Positions 45,050 to 55,225 of a stretch of DNA of 64,000 bases are shown in pieces. A program made the position numbers and the translations under genes. Source of the stretch: Bifidobacterium sp. ESL0775 (GTDB lineage Bacteria; Actinomycetota; Actinomycetes; Actinomycetales; Bifidobacteriaceae); contig NZ_CP113917.1 in the NCBI RefSeq assembly GCF_029395475.1, forward strand, positions 1,922,001 through 1,986,000, given 5' to 3'. Numbering within the stretch: the stretch's first letter is position 1; each line of letters begins with the position of its first letter. Below the pieces are notes generated by a model, which worked only from the letters and a program-made list of their open reading frames with translations, had not been told where the DNA came from and made no database searches.

Positions 45050-45961
45050 TCAGACGATCTTCTCGACCTGGCTGAAACCCAGCTCGACCGGCGTATCACG
45101 GCCGAAGATGGAGACCAGGACGGTGAGCTTCTGCGTGGTGGGCTCGACGTCGGAAACCGCGCCGGCCATCGTGGCGAATGGTCCGTCGATAACGGTGACC
45201 TGATCGCCGACCTTGTAGGAGACCTCGACGGTGCGCTTCTTGGCAGCGGCAGGCTTATCGCCCGCCTCCTTCAACGCCTGGGAAGCAATCATCGGAGCCA
45301 TCATCTTGACGACTTCCTTGCGGCTCAACGGCGCGGGCTCCTTGGTGGGGCCTACGAAACCGGTGACACCTTCCGTCTCGCGGACGATGCGGCGGGCGTT
45401 CTCGTCGGGCCACATGCGGATGAGCACGTAACCGGGCACGCGCACGCGGGTGACGACCTTCTTGCCCTTGTCGGTATGCTTCTCAACCTCTTCCATCGGC
45501 ACTTCGATCTGGAAGATCTGGTCTTCGAGGCCATAGCTCTGGATACGGGACTCGACGTTGGCCTTCACACGCTTCTCATAGCCGGAATAGGTGTGGAGCA
45601 CATACCACTTGCCATCCAAGCCACGCAGGCTCTTGGAGAACTCTTCGACCGCTTTGGCGCCGATGTCGTCAGCGTCCTCGCCCTCGGCGTCCGCCGAAGT
45701 GGCGTCGGCAGGCGTTTCGGAAGCCGTATCTGTTGCCTCAGCGGCTTTTTCAGACGTACCATCGGCCGCCTGTGAATCCTCAGCGGAAGCCGTATCTGCG
45801 GCGGAATCGTCAGAAGCCTTATCGGCGTTGCCCTCGGTCCCGATGTCAGCGACCGCATCCTGCGCAGCGCTATCAACGCCATCAGCAACGGCCGCAGACT
45901 GATTGTCGTCCGGCAAATCAGGCAATGCGTCCAAGCCTTCGAGATTTACTTCATTATCCAT
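45050..45961 (-). CDS. nusG: Transcription termination/antitermination protein NusG
   Basis: Binds RNA polymerase and affects elongation, pausing and Rho termination. The conserved part is the NGN domain ([19 protein letters not shown] from about 118, [23 protein letters not shown]) and the KOW domain ([19 protein letters not shown]) at the C terminus. In front lies an acidic extension of about 117 residues rich in A, D, E, S and T, much longer than E. coli NusG; extensions are known in actinobacteria. The ATG at 45961 with AAAGGTG 9 nt upstream is preferred to the GTG at 45973. It follows secE by 30 bp. Confidence 0.95.
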   Translation of the reverse strand: MDNEVNLEGLDALPDLPDDNQSAAVADGVDSAAQDAVADIGTEGNADKASDDSAADTASAEDSQAADGTSEKAAEATDTASETPADATSADAEGEDADDIGAKAVEEFSKSLRGLDGKWYVLHTYSGYEKRVKANVESRIQSYGLEDQIFQIEVPMEEVEKHTDKGKKVVTRVRVPGYVLIRMWPDENARRIVRETEGVTGFVGPTKEPAPLSRKEVVKMMAPMIASQALKEAGDKPAAAKKRTVEVSYKVGDQVTVIDGPFATMAGAVSDVEPTTQKLTVLVSIFGRDTPVELGFSQVEKIV

Positions 45962-45991
45962 GCTGTCAGTCACCTTTAAAATCGTTTACGC

Positions 45992-46219
45992 TCAGCCGAA
46001 GATCCAGAGGGTCAGTCTGCCGAGACCAAAGTCCATCGCCGTGACGAGGACCATCAACAACACCACGAAAATGAACACGGCGATCGACCAGCCGGCCAGC
46101 TCCTTGGCGCTCGGCGTGACGACCTTGCGCAGCTCATCGATAACCTGCTTGATGAACAAGCCGATGCGCATGAAAATGTTCGGCTTGACGCTCTTTTCAG
46201 CTTCCTGTGCCTTCGCCAT
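45992..46219 (-). CDS. secE: Preprotein translocase subunit SecE
   Basis: Essential small subunit that clamps SecY in the export channel. 75 residues with the usual amphipathic helix (IKQVIDELRKVVTPSAKELAGW) followed by a single membrane segment (about 43-66). Length and motif order are typical of Gram-positive SecE. AAGGACGG precedes the ATG. It lies between tRNA-Trp and nusG, the common actinobacterial order. Confidence 0.96.
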   Translation of the reverse strand: MAKAQEAEKSVKPNIFMRIGLFIKQVIDELRKVVTPSAKELAGWSIAVFIFVVLLMVLVTAMDFGLGRLTLWIFG

Positions 46220-46248
46220 ATCCGTCCTTCGTTTGGCTTGTGATTACT

Positions 46249-46324
46249 TGGCAGGGAAGGCGGGACTCGAACCCACAACCTACGGTTTTGGAGACCGTTG
46301 CGCTACCAATTGCGCCACTTCCCT
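46249..46324 (-). tRNA. tRNA-Trp (anticodon CCA)
   Basis: A 76-nt tRNA including an encoded CCA end (46251-46249). The acceptor arms AGGGAAG and CTTCCCT pair fully, the T arm has GGTTCGAGTCC, and the anticodon stem ACGGT/ACCGT encloses CTCCAAA with anticodon CCA. It lies 29 bp upstream of secE and is probably on the same primary transcript. Confidence 0.96.
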
Positions 46325-46495
46325 AGGTGAACTCTGTCCACGATACTCGAAGCACGAGACCATGCGACATAAACCGCCGAGGAAATAGTCTAACCGCAAA
46401 TCCGGTTTTCGTCCACTCCGTATGTCGCGCGGAAGATGCGGTATCGGGCATAAAAAGAACGTTCGGATTCAGCCAGTCGCGTGAACCAGTGGATT

Positions 46496-47701
46496 TCAGC
46501 CGACCCACTCTTTGAAGCGGCGCATGCCTTCGGCCAGATCTTCGTCTGCGAGCGCATACGAGAAACGCAGGAAGCCGGGGGCGCCGAACCCTTCTCCGGG
46601 GACGGCCGCGACATGGGCTTCCTCAAGGAGCAATGTGGCCAGTTCGGAGGAGGTCTTGGCAACCGTTCCGTTCTTGCCGAGCGGACGGTTCAACAGCGCT
46701 GTGACATCGGGAAGCGCATAGAACGCGCCTTTGGGCGTGCGACAGGTGACGCCATCGACGGCGTTGAGACCGGCGACGATGGCCTTGCGGCGCTTGTCGA
46801 AGGCCTTGCGCATCGTGGCGACCGCGTCAAGCGAGCCGGAAACCGCCGTAAGCGCGGCCTGCTGGCAGACATCGGCGACGTTCGAAGTCATGTGGCCTTG
46901 CAGCTTTGCCGCAGCCTTCGCCGCTGGAACGGGGGCGATCAGCCAGCCGACACGCCAGCCGGTCATGGCGTAGGTCTTGGCCACACCGTTCATGACGATA
47001 AGCTGGTCGCGCACTTCCGGTACGACGGCACCGATATATGCGGTTTTTTCGCCGTCATAGGTCAGGTGCTCGTAGATCTCGTCGCTTAAGACCCAAACGT
47101 GGTGTTCCACGGCCCACTCGCCCACGGCACGCACCGTCTTCTCGCTCCAGACCGCACCGGTCGGGTTCGAGGGAGTGTTGACGAACATGGCTTTGGTACG
47201 TGGCGTGCGTGCTGCCTCAAGCGCCTCGACTGTTGGCTCGAAACCGTTTTCGGCACCGCTGAAAACTGTGACGGGCTTGCCACCGGCCAGCTTCACGGCC
47301 TCGGGATACGTCGTCCAATAGGGAGCGGGAATGATGACCTCGTCGCCGGGATTGATGAGTATCTGCAGCGCCTCATAAACAGCCTGCTTGCCGCCGTTGG
47401 TCACCACGACCTGGTCGGGTGAGACCTCGTAGCCGGAGTCACGCAGGGTCTTCGCGGCAACAGCCTTACGCAGCGGCGGCAGACCCGGTGTCGGGGTGTA
47501 ACGATGATTCTTCGGGTCGCGACACGCCGCGGCGGCCGCGTCGACGATGTAATCGGGAGTAGGGAAATTAGGCTCGCCAGCGCCGAAACCGATGACGTCG
47601 ACGCCGCTTGCTTTCATCGCCTTCGCCTTGGAATCCACGGCCAACGTGGCACTCGGCGCCACACAATTGATACGGTCACTCAACGTCTGCCACTCTGCCA
47701 T
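46496..47701 (-). CDS. Class I/II pyridoxal-phosphate aminotransferase (aspartate aminotransferase type)
   Basis: Transfers amino groups between aspartate and 2-oxoglutarate, feeding lysine, threonine and purine synthesis. The 401-residue protein has [14 protein letters not shown] near 40, [37 protein letters not shown] and the cofactor lysine in [16 protein letters not shown], all as in subgroup I-gamma aspartate aminotransferases of Gram-positives. GGGAGATAAA precedes the ATG at 47701. It is single between tRNA-Trp and proB. Specificity for aspartate rather than another amino acid is inferred from overall similarity. Confidence 0.9.
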   Translation of the reverse strand: MAEWQTLSDRINCVAPSATLAVDSKAKAMKASGVDVIGFGAGEPNFPTPDYIVDAAAAACRDPKNHRYTPTPGLPPLRKAVAAKTLRDSGYEVSPDQVVVTNGGKQAVYEALQILINPGDEVIIPAPYWTTYPEAVKLAGGKPVTVFSGAENGFEPTVEALEAARTPRTKAMFVNTPSNPTGAVWSEKTVRAVGEWAVEHHVWVLSDEIYEHLTYDGEKTAYIGAVVPEVRDQLIVMNGVAKTYAMTGWRVGWLIAPVPAAKAAAKLQGHMTSNVADVCQQAALTAVSGSLDAVATMRKAFDKRRKAIVAGLNAVDGVTCRTPKGAFYALPDVTALLNRPLGKNGTVAKTSSELATLLLEEAHVAAVPGEGFGAPGFLRFSYALADEDLAEGMRRFKEWVG

Positions 47702-47967
47702 TTTTATCTCCCGCAAACTCGTTGATAATTTCCAACTTAAGACTAGACCGCAGTGGCGAATTGGCTAGGCGGATGTGCGTATAACGGAATTAGAGCACAT
47801 TTCGCATAATTATTGCCACAAGCGTTATATAAAAAACGCCAATCGCGTCTATTCCCACATTCTGTGATTAACAACCAAAGATAGTCAACCATTCTCGATT
47901 TTGTATTACATCGAGTTTTGTGGATGGACTGTCAACTATTCCTTTAAGAAAATACCCGATGAAGCGG

Positions 47968-49110
47968 CTACAGCAGGACCAGATTGTCGCGATGGACCAG
48001 CGGATGGGCATATTCCTCGCCAAGCAGGCGCTTGAGCTGGGAGGTGTCGCGGCCGAGGGTGTGCGGAATCTCGTCGGAATCGAAGCTCGACAGGCCTTTG
48101 GCGATATGCTTGCCACCTTCGTCATCAATCCAAACCGGATCGCCGGCGGAGAAATCGCCATGTACCTCCAATACGCCGGCTGACAACAGACTGGCCTTGC
48201 CTCCGAGCACCGCTTTGATGGCGCCTTTGTCTCCAACCAACGAACCACGCGGATTCGCCGCGAAACCGATCCACAGACGACGTGAGGAATCGCGGTGGGC
48301 TGTCGGCGCGAAAGCCGTTCCTGTGGGTTTTCCTTTCAGAGCGTCTGCAATATTATTGGCGCTGGTAAGCACGACGGGAATGCCGGAATTGACCGCTATA
48401 CGCGCAGCCTCAAGCTTGGTGACCATTCCGCCACTGCCGACACCCGACGAACTGCCGCCAACCGAAACCTTATCCAGAATCTCGTCGACGTCCGGCACGA
48501 AACCAATTCGCTTGGCGTCAGGCGTGGAAGGCGGAGCGGTATAGAGGCCATCGACGTCGGTGAGCAAAACCAACGCGTCGGCACGCACCAGATTGGCGAC
48601 CAACGTGGAAAGATGGTCGTTGTCGCCGAAACGGATCTCGTTGGTCGCCAGCGCGTCGTTTTCGTTGACGATGGGCACCACGTTGAGGTCGAGCAGACGC
48701 CGCAGCGTGCGTTGGGCGTTGCGATAGCGCGAAGAACGCATCGTGTCGTCGGCTGTCAGAAGAATCTGGCCGACACGCACGCCGTAACGCGCGAAACCGG
48801 TCTCATAATGCTGCATCAGCACACCTTGGCCCACCGAAGCCGCAGCCTGCTGTGTCGAGACGTCGTCTGGCCTCGCGTCGAATCCCAACGGGCCGAAGCC
48901 CGCGGCGATGGCGCCGGACGAGACCAACACCAAGCGAGTCCCGTTTTTGGTGTGCTGTGCCAAAACCTCAACCAGCGCGCCGACCTTGTCCGTATCCAAA
49001 TGGCCGGAAGGCTTGGTCAATGAGCTGGAGCCGACTTTGACCACGATGGTCCGAGCGTTCGCCACGGCAGCACGTACCTTTTCTTCCGTCTGCGTTTGAG
49101 TTTCCGACAT
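47968..49110 (-). CDS. proB: Glutamate 5-kinase
   Basis: Phosphorylates glutamate, the first step to proline. The 380-residue protein has an amino-acid-kinase domain (VVKVGSSSLT near the start, LVSSGAIAAGFGPLG, PIVNENDALATNEIRFGDNDHLS, GGMVTKLEAARIA) and a C-terminal PUA domain (about 290-370), the full-length proline-inhibited form. The ATG at 49110 has AGGGAAA just upstream; a GTG 12 bp earlier is possible. It follows obgE by 58 bp in the conserved rne-rplU-rpmA-obgE-proB order. Confidence 0.95.
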   Translation of the reverse strand: MSETQTQTEEKVRAAVANARTIVVKVGSSSLTKPSGHLDTDKVGALVEVLAQHTKNGTRLVLVSSGAIAAGFGPLGFDARPDDVSTQQAAASVGQGVLMQHYETGFARYGVRVGQILLTADDTMRSSRYRNAQRTLRRLLDLNVVPIVNENDALATNEIRFGDNDHLSTLVANLVRADALVLLTDVDGLYTAPPSTPDAKRIGFVPDVDEILDKVSVGGSSSGVGSGGMVTKLEAARIAVNSGIPVVLTSANNIADALKGKPTGTAFAPTAHRDSSRRLWIGFAANPRGSLVGDKGAIKAVLGGKASLLSAGVLEVHGDFSAGDPVWIDDEGGKHIAKGLSSFDSDEIPHTLGRDTSQLKRLLGEEYAHPLVHRDNLVLL

Positions 49111-49168
49111 TTTCCCTGCCACGCCTCGTGATTATTCTTCTACTGCTCGAAGGATCGCCGTGCGAACC

Positions 49169-50881
49169 TTATTTTTCGCCGGTTTCCGGCTCGCTGTTGT
49201 CATCATCAAACTCATGGCCGCCAAGAATCGCGTGCTCGTCGTGGCGGTCGTCGTCAACGCTTGGATCGGCCCAGTGGCCGGCGGAACGTTCCTGGCGCAT
49301 CGCCTCGCGCACGGCGGTTTTGGCATCCATCATCTCGTGGTACTGGCGACGACGCTCGGCGTTGGTGCGGCGTCGGACTCGGTTGCCGTCGGCACCGTCA
49401 TCCAAACGCAGATCCTTGCCTCGGGCACCCAGCTGGGCGCCGTCAAGCATTTCCGCGCCGGCGGCGATGGTCGGGTCCCAATCAAAGGCGACCGCGTTCT
49501 CGCCCTTGCCGATACGAACCTCATCGCCGGGTTTGGCTCCATGGCGACGCAATTCGTCCTCCACGCCCAAACCGGCCAAACGATCGGCGAGATAGCCTAC
49601 GGCCTCGTCGTTGTCGAAATTGGTCTGGCGCACCCAGCGTTCCGGCTTCGCGCCGGTGACGGTGAACCACACCGTTCCCCTGCGGTTGCTTTCACGCTCA
49701 ACCTTGAAATCAAGCGAGGTGCCACGTTCGTCATCGGAACGACGGCGGCGACGCGCCGTCTGCTCCAACGGCTTGATGACCACGCGTTCCTCGTCACGTT
49801 CGGCTTCCTCTTTGGCCAGCTTCACGCGTAGTTCGGTGACCATCTTGCCCAGAGCGAAGCCAAGCTCCTTCAAGCCCTCATGCGAGGCGGTGGAGACGAT
49901 GAACGTCTTGAGCCCCATCTTCTCGAACTCGGGGCGCACGAACTCCGCCAATTCCTTGGCCTCGGGTACATCGGCCTTGTTGAGGATGATGACGCGCGGG
50001 CGTTCAGGGATCGGAATGACGCCGAGCGGCAGCTTGAGCTGGGCTGCGTATTTCGCCAGTTCCTCTTCCAGCGCGTGGTAGTCGGAAATCGGGTCGCGGT
50101 CCGGCTCGAGTGTGGCGCAATCGATGACGTGCGCGATGATTTCGGTGCGTTCGATATGGCGCAGGAACTCAAGGCCGAGCCCCTTACCTTCGGAGGCTCC
50201 TGGAATAAGCCCCGGCACATCGGCAATGGTATAGCGGTATTCCTCAAGACTGACCACGCCGAGGTTCGGCACCAGCGTGGTGAACGGGTAATCGGCGATT
50301 TTCGGCTTGGCCGAGCTCATCGCGGCGATCAGGCTGGACTTGCCTGCCGACGGGAAGCCCACCAAAGCAACGTCCGCGATCGACTTGAGTTCAAGTATTA
50401 CATCACGTTCCTCACCTGGCTCACCTAGCAACGCGAATCCGGGAGCACGACGCGTCTTATTGGCCAGCGCGGCGTTGCCCAAACCGCCCATGCCGCCTGC
50501 AGCGGCGAAGAACCTGTCACCGACGTGGCGCAAATCGGCCAGCTCACGGCCGGGGTGCTTGGCCTTGCCTTGCGCGCCTTTGGCCTCGAAAATCACGGTT
50601 CCCGGCGGGACGGGCAGCACCACATCGGCGCCTTTCGAGCCGTCCTTGGTATCGCCCAGACCCATCGTGCCGCTTTCGGCCTTGCGATGCGGGACAAAAC
50701 GATAATCCAAAAGGTTGTTGGCGTTTGCGTCGGCCACGAAGATGACGGAACCGCCATCCCCGCCGTTGCCGCCATTCGGGCCGGCCAGCGGCTTGTATTT
50801 CTCGCGCTTGACGCCCGCGGACCCATTGCCGCCATCCCCGCCCCTGACGTGGACGGTCACTCTATCTACAAAGTCTGTCAT
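49169..50881 (-). CDS. obgE: GTPase ObgE (CgtA)
   Basis: Essential GTPase in late 50S assembly and stress signalling. The 570-residue protein has the glycine-rich Obg domain (1-160), a G domain with P-loop GFPSAGKSS (about 174), [10 protein letters not shown] (G3) and NKADVPE (G4), an OCT domain (about 400-475, [26 protein letters not shown]), and an extra charged C-terminal tail of about 90 residues, typical of actinobacterial Obg. A terminator separates it from rpmA upstream, so it probably has its own promoter with proB. Confidence 0.96.
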   Translation of the reverse strand: MTDFVDRVTVHVRGGDGGNGSAGVKREKYKPLAGPNGGNGGDGGSVIFVADANANNLLDYRFVPHRKAESGTMGLGDTKDGSKGADVVLPVPPGTVIFEAKGAQGKAKHPGRELADLRHVGDRFFAAAGGMGGLGNAALANKTRRAPGFALLGEPGEERDVILELKSIADVALVGFPSAGKSSLIAAMSSAKPKIADYPFTTLVPNLGVVSLEEYRYTIADVPGLIPGASEGKGLGLEFLRHIERTEIIAHVIDCATLEPDRDPISDYHALEEELAKYAAQLKLPLGVIPIPERPRVIILNKADVPEAKELAEFVRPEFEKMGLKTFIVSTASHEGLKELGFALGKMVTELRVKLAKEEAERDEERVVIKPLEQTARRRRRSDDERGTSLDFKVERESNRRGTVWFTVTGAKPERWVRQTNFDNDEAVGYLADRLAGLGVEDELRRHGAKPGDEVRIGKGENAVAFDWDPTIAAGAEMLDGAQLGARGKDLRLDDGADGNRVRRRTNAERRRQYHEMMDAKTAVREAMRQERSAGHWADPSVDDDRHDEHAILGGHEFDDDNSEPETGEK

Positions 50882-50991
50882 ATTTCCTTACCTTACCGGT
50901 GGGTATTCATCTTCCCATATCCCCACCACGAGCCGCAGGATTATCGTTTTGGGCAGAAGTCGGCGTGGCTATATGGATTATTAAGACATGC

Positions 50992-51025
50992 AAAGAGGTC
51001 GCACCCGTGCGGGTACGACCTCTTT
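50992..51025 (-). terminator. Terminator of rplU-rpmA
   Basis: A long stem: AAAGAGGTCG (50992-51001) with CGACCTCTTT (51016-51025), continued after one mismatch by ACCC/GGGT around a GTGC loop. It starts 27 bp past the rpmA stop. Confidence 0.8.
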
Positions 51026-51052
51026 GATAAAAGCTAGTTAAGCTCGACTATC

Positions 51053-51304
51053 TCACTCGGAGACTACGTCGACGACCTTGCGATCGCGGCGAACACCGAA
51101 CTTCACGTTGCCGTCGGACAGCGCGAACAAGGTGTGATCCTTGCCGGTGCCGACGTTCTGGCCGGCGTGGAACTTGGTGCCACGCTGACGAACGATGATG
51201 TTGCCGGCGACGACAGGCTCGCCACCGAACTTCTTCACGCCGAGGTATTGCGCGCTTGAATCGCGACCGTTGCGGGAAGCGGATGCGCCCTTCTTATGTG
51301 CCAT
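51053..51304 (-). CDS. rpmA: 50S ribosomal protein L27
   Basis: Sits near the peptidyl-transferase centre, its N terminus reaching toward the P-site tRNA. 83 residues, with the [16 protein letters not shown] start, [22 protein letters not shown] and GKDHTLFAL. There is no removable N-terminal extension of the Firmicutes kind. AAAGGAACAG precedes the ATG. It is 42 bp downstream of rplU. Confidence 0.97.
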   Translation of the reverse strand: MAHKKGASASRNGRDSSAQYLGVKKFGGEPVVAGNIIVRQRGTKFHAGQNVGTGKDHTLFALSDGNVKFGVRRDRKVVDVVSE

Positions 51305-51346
51305 TGTCTGTTCCTTTCAGTCTTTAAAACTTTCCGTTTCCTAAAA

Positions 51347-51655
51347 TCAGGCGATCGCCGTGATCTTGATGACGGAAAGCGGCTGACGATGACCCTTGCG
51401 ACGGGCGACACCAGTCTTGTTCTTGAACTTCTGAATGTTGATCTTCGGACCCTTGGCCTCATCGTCAACGACTTCAGCCTTGACGGAAACCTTGGCAAGA
51501 TCCTTGGCGGCGAGCGTCACCTTGGCGCCGTCGACCACGAGCGCGACCGGGAACTCCACGGTATCGCCCTTCTTCGCATTGAGACGGTTGACCAGGATGA
51601 CGTCACCGACCTCGACCTTTTCCTGATGGCCACCGGCCTTCACAATCGCGTACAT
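51347..51655 (-). CDS. rplU: 50S ribosomal protein L21
   Basis: Structural 50S protein, 102 residues from the ATG at 51655 ([18 protein letters not shown]), the universal start of L21; AAGGA lies 7 nt upstream. The longer open frame to 51760 is not L21-like. The C terminus [14 protein letters not shown] is typical. It opens the rplU-rpmA pair downstream of rne. Confidence 0.96.
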   Translation of the reverse strand: MYAIVKAGGHQEKVEVGDVILVNRLNAKKGDTVEFPVALVVDGAKVTLAAKDLAKVSVKAEVVDDEAKGPKINIQKFKNKTGVARRKGHRQPLSVIKITAIA

Positions 51656-51864
51656 ATCTCGTTCCTTGCTATTTCGAAAGCTAAACTGCCCAGCACGTCT
51701 TCGACTTCCACGGCCAGACACCAGTCTTTTAGAGTACACCGACCCACGTACTAACGTCAACCAATATTAACGGCATGTCGGTACGTTGCGGACGACGCGG
51801 GGTGTTGTGTTCCCGATTTCACAAAAGAACAGGCAAAGCGGAATCAGGAACGCGGTTGATTCTT

Positions 51865-54800
51865 TCAGTCCTTGTCAACCGAGGACTCAGAGGACGAATC
51901 CGAATCGGACTCCTCTTCCTTTTCCTCATCGTTGGCCGCCACCGCAGCCGCGGCGATCTGCGCCAGCTTGGCCTTGACCGCCGGGCTGGAGCCCTTCGGG
52001 GCCTGCACTTCGGGGGCGCTGCCGTGTCCATGCTTGTTGGTGTGGACGAACGGGTCGCCGCCCTTCATGGCGTACGGATCGGCGTAATCGGCAGAAATCG
52101 TGGGTTCGTCATGGAGGATGAAACCGCGGCCCTTGCAAGTCGGGCATTCCTCGGAGAACGCCTCCACCAAACCCTGGCCGATACGCTTGCGGGTCATCTG
52201 CACGAGGCCCAGCGAGGTGACCTCGGCCACCTGATGCTTGGTACGGTCGCGCGCGAGGCACTCGACCAAACGCCGCAAGACGAGGTCGCGGTTGGCGGGC
52301 ATCACCATGTCGACGTAATCAATCATGATCATGCCGCCGATGTCGCGCAGGCGCAGCTGACGCGCGATCTCTTCCGACGCCTCAAGGTTGCAACGGGTGA
52401 CCGTCTCCTCGAGCGACTTGCCTTTGCCGATGAACCGGCCGGTGTTGACGTCGATGGTGGTCATGGCCTCGGTGCGGTCGATGACGATCGAACCGCCGCT
52501 GGGGAGGTAGACCTGACGTTCCATGCCCTTGCGCAGCTGGGAGTCGATCTGCCACTTGTCGAAGACATCCTTGCCCTGATGCTCCTCAGGATCCCACTTT
52601 TCAAGGCGGTCCTTCAAATCGGGGGCCATGGTGTCGAGGTATTCCTCGATGCGCTCGTAGACCTTGTCGCCTTCGACGATGAGCTTGGAGAAGTCGTCGT
52701 TGAAGATGTCGCGCACCACGCGGATGGCGACGTCGGGCTCGCCCTGCAGAAGCTTCGCACGCTTGCCGTTGTGATAGAGCTTGCGCTTGTCCTCGATCTT
52801 GCTCCACTGGCGCTTGAGGTTTTCGAGGTCCTTCTTCAACGCGTCCTCGCTGGCACCGTCAGCTGCCGTACGGATGATGACGCCCATGTCCTTCGGGGCG
52901 ATCTTGGCGACGATGGACTTGAGCCTGCCGCGTTCGCGTTCCGGTAGCTTGCGGCTCACGCCGGTCATGCCGCCTGAGGGAACGAGCACGAGGAAGCGAC
53001 CCGCGAGCGTGACCTGCGAGGTCAGGCGTGCGCCCTTGTGGCCGATCGGATCCTTGGTGACCTGCACGAGCACCGGATCGCCAGACTTGAAGGCGAGTTC
53101 GATGCGTCGCGGCTGGCCTTCGAGGCGCGTGGCGTCCCAGTTGACCTCGCCGGCGTAAAGCACGCCGTTGCGCGGCTGGCCGATGTCGACAAACGCGGCC
53201 TCCATGCTGGGCAGCACGTTCTGCACGCGGCCCAGATAGATGTTGCCGACGGTGGCGACCTCTTGGATATCGGAAACGTAGTGCTCGACGAGCACGTTAT
53301 CTTCGATGACGGAAATCTGAGTATGCTGACCCTTTTCGCGCACGACCATCAGGCGGTCGACGTTCTCGCGACGGGCGAGGAAGTCCTGCTCGATCAGCTG
53401 GTTCTGGCGGCTGCGTTCACGGCGGTTGTCGCGGCGGCGCTGTTTCTTGGCCTCGAGACGCGTGGAACCTTCGATATCGGTGATTTCGTCGATATATTGC
53501 TGTTTGCGCGAACGACGGGAAGTTGAACGAGACGACGAATCACGCCCGCTCTCGCTTTCCTCGCCCTTGGAACCACGATGACGGCGGCGACGACGGGTCA
53601 GCGGCTGGTCGTCACTGTCTTCATCGGATTCGCGCCTGCGACGGCGACGGGTTTCACCACGGCCTGACGAATCCTCGTCACGCTCATTGTGCGATCCACG
53701 CCCACGGTTGCCACGGCTTTCGTTCTCGTCTTCCTCGGCCTCGTCATCCTCGCGTTCGCCACGGCTGGACCCGCGTCCACCGCGGGTGCGACGCGAGCCA
53801 CGATCGTTTGAACGTTCACTTCCGCGGCCTCGACGCGACCGTGAAGCGGACTGTTCGGCCTCGACATCGTCGATGGGACGGTAGGTGATGTCGTCGTCCT
53901 CAAGGTCTTCCTCGATCTGTTCGACCTCATCGGCGGCATGGCGTTCCTCGGCGTTGAGTCTGCGGCGGCGATGGGTGCGGCGCTCGGCGTGTTCGGCAGC
54001 CTCTTCGTCATAGATATCATCGTCATCATCGCGGCGCGAGCGACGAGAGGAATGACGTGGAGAGTCCTCCTCATAGTCGCGTTCGTTTGCCCGGCCGCGT
54101 CTGGAACCGGACCTGCCGCCACGTTCCTCACGTGCCTCATCCGAATCCTCGTCGGCCCGCTCGGCATCGCGACGCGAATGGGAACCGCGGGAGGAACGAC
54201 GGGAACCGCGCTGCGGACGATGCTCGTCATCCTCGTCATCGTCCTTGCCACGCGAACGGCCAGAACGGCGGGTATCTGCCGTCTCTTCTTGCTCCTCATC
54301 TCCCGGAAGCACCGGCTCGCGGAACAGCAATGAGGTCATCGGACGCGGCGTATGGTGGCTTTCATGGCCTTTTGGAAGTCCTTCGACGGCATCGAGAACA
54401 CGGTCCTCGGTAGCCTCGATCTTGGATTCCGCGTCATCGTCATGTGAGGGTGCGGAACTTTTGGACACGCCGCGCGAACGCGAACGGGTGGTGCGACGAT
54501 CGCGGTTCGATGCCGCGTTCTCGTCATCCTTGCCGCTTCTCGCGCTCCTACGACGTGAAGGGGAATCTTCATCGGATTCTTCGTCATCACGAACACGGCT
54601 GCGCGTGCGGGTCCTTTTCGTCGTGGAGGAACCGCGCGAAGCCGACGTGGATTTCCGCGTCCTGCCAGTTCCGATTTTCGGCGTTTCGTCGGAAGAACCG
54701 TCCTCATCGGACGCTTTCCCGGCGATTTCCGCCGCTTTGGCACTTTCGCGCTCCTCGACCTTCAATGCCACGTCGGCACCGGCCGCGCCCGCGCCACGGA

Positions 54801-54963
54801 CTACACGGCGACGGACGACACGGCGACGGGTGGTGGACTCGGCATCGCCCGAAGAAGCGGATGCGGATGCAGAAGAAGATGAATTGGTATCGTTTAATTT
54901 GGCGTCGTCGACTTGGTCGACCCCGCCTCGGGTTGCTCTGGGCACAATGCTCCTTGACGACAT
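51865..54963 (-). CDS. rne: Ribonuclease E/G with long N-terminal disordered extension
   Basis: Main endoribonuclease for RNA processing and decay. The catalytic part begins after about residue 530: an S1 domain (GNIYLGRVQNVLPSMEAAFVDIG near 573), RNase E/G core with GGSIVIDRTEAMTTIDVNTGRF (metal Asp near 838) and IGGMIMIDYVDM, and the zinc-link CPTCKGRG near 940. The first 520 residues are low complexity, alternating R/S-rich and D/E-rich blocks, an unusually long arm; in mycobacteria such arms bind RNA and partners. A short acidic C-terminal tail follows. The ATG at 54963 lacks an SD; 55005 is an alternative. It heads the rplU-rpmA-obgE-proB group. Confidence 0.93.
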   Translation of the reverse strand: MSSRSIVPRATRGGVDQVDDAKLNDTNSSSSASASASSGDAESTTRRRVVRRRVVRGAGAAGADVALKVEERESAKAAEIAGKASDEDGSSDETPKIGTGRTRKSTSASRGSSTTKRTRTRSRVRDDEESDEDSPSRRRSARSGKDDENAASNRDRRTTRSRSRGVSKSSAPSHDDDAESKIEATEDRVLDAVEGLPKGHESHHTPRPMTSLLFREPVLPGDEEQEETADTRRSGRSRGKDDDEDDEHRPQRGSRRSSRGSHSRRDAERADEDSDEAREERGGRSGSRRGRANERDYEEDSPRHSSRRSRRDDDDDIYDEEAAEHAERRTHRRRRLNAEERHAADEVEQIEEDLEDDDITYRPIDDVEAEQSASRSRRGRGSERSNDRGSRRTRGGRGSSRGEREDDEAEEDENESRGNRGRGSHNERDEDSSGRGETRRRRRRESDEDSDDQPLTRRRRRHRGSKGEESESGRDSSSRSTSRRSRKQQYIDEITDIEGSTRLEAKKQRRRDNRRERSRQNQLIEQDFLARRENVDRLMVVREKGQHTQISVIEDNVLVEHYVSDIQEVATVGNIYLGRVQNVLPSMEAAFVDIGQPRNGVLYAGEVNWDATRLEGQPRRIELAFKSGDPVLVQVTKDPIGHKGARLTSQVTLAGRFLVLVPSGGMTGVSRKLPERERGRLKSIVAKIAPKDMGVIIRTAADGASEDALKKDLENLKRQWSKIEDKRKLYHNGKRAKLLQGEPDVAIRVVRDIFNDDFSKLIVEGDKVYERIEEYLDTMAPDLKDRLEKWDPEEHQGKDVFDKWQIDSQLRKGMERQVYLPSGGSIVIDRTEAMTTIDVNTGRFIGKGKSLEETVTRCNLEASEEIARQLRLRDIGGMIMIDYVDMVMPANRDLVLRRLVECLARDRTKHQVAEVTSLGLVQMTRKRIGQGLVEAFSEECPTCKGRGFILHDEPTISADYADPYAMKGGDPFVHTNKHGHGSAPEVQAPKGSSPAVKAKLAQIAAAAVAANDEEKEEESDSDSSSESSVDKD

Positions 54964-55158
54964 GCTGCAACCATGTCGGCTTATCCGGCCGTCTACGGCT
55001 CTCACACCGCGCTCTCACCGCGGCCGCGCAACGGTTGCGCTCGTAGCCGGCATTCTAAAAGTCATACGTTCACGACGGCGGACACCGGCACTTGCGGATT
55101 GACACGCGAGGGGATCAACGCCAACGGAATTCGGCAACTTGCAGAATTACCAACTTTT

Positions 55159-55164
55159 ATTATA
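55159..55164 (-). promoter_or_regulatory. Possible rne promoter -10 box
   Basis: A perfect TATAAT on the minus strand (55164-55159) would give a 5' untranslated region of about 190 nt. There is no clear -35 box. A long leader would fit the leader-based autocontrol known for E. coli rne (inference). Confidence 0.35.
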
Positions 55165-55225
55165 CGTCCTGCACGCGCCATTGCGGACAGAATTATCATA
55201 TTGGCCGCAAATTCGACACCAAATG

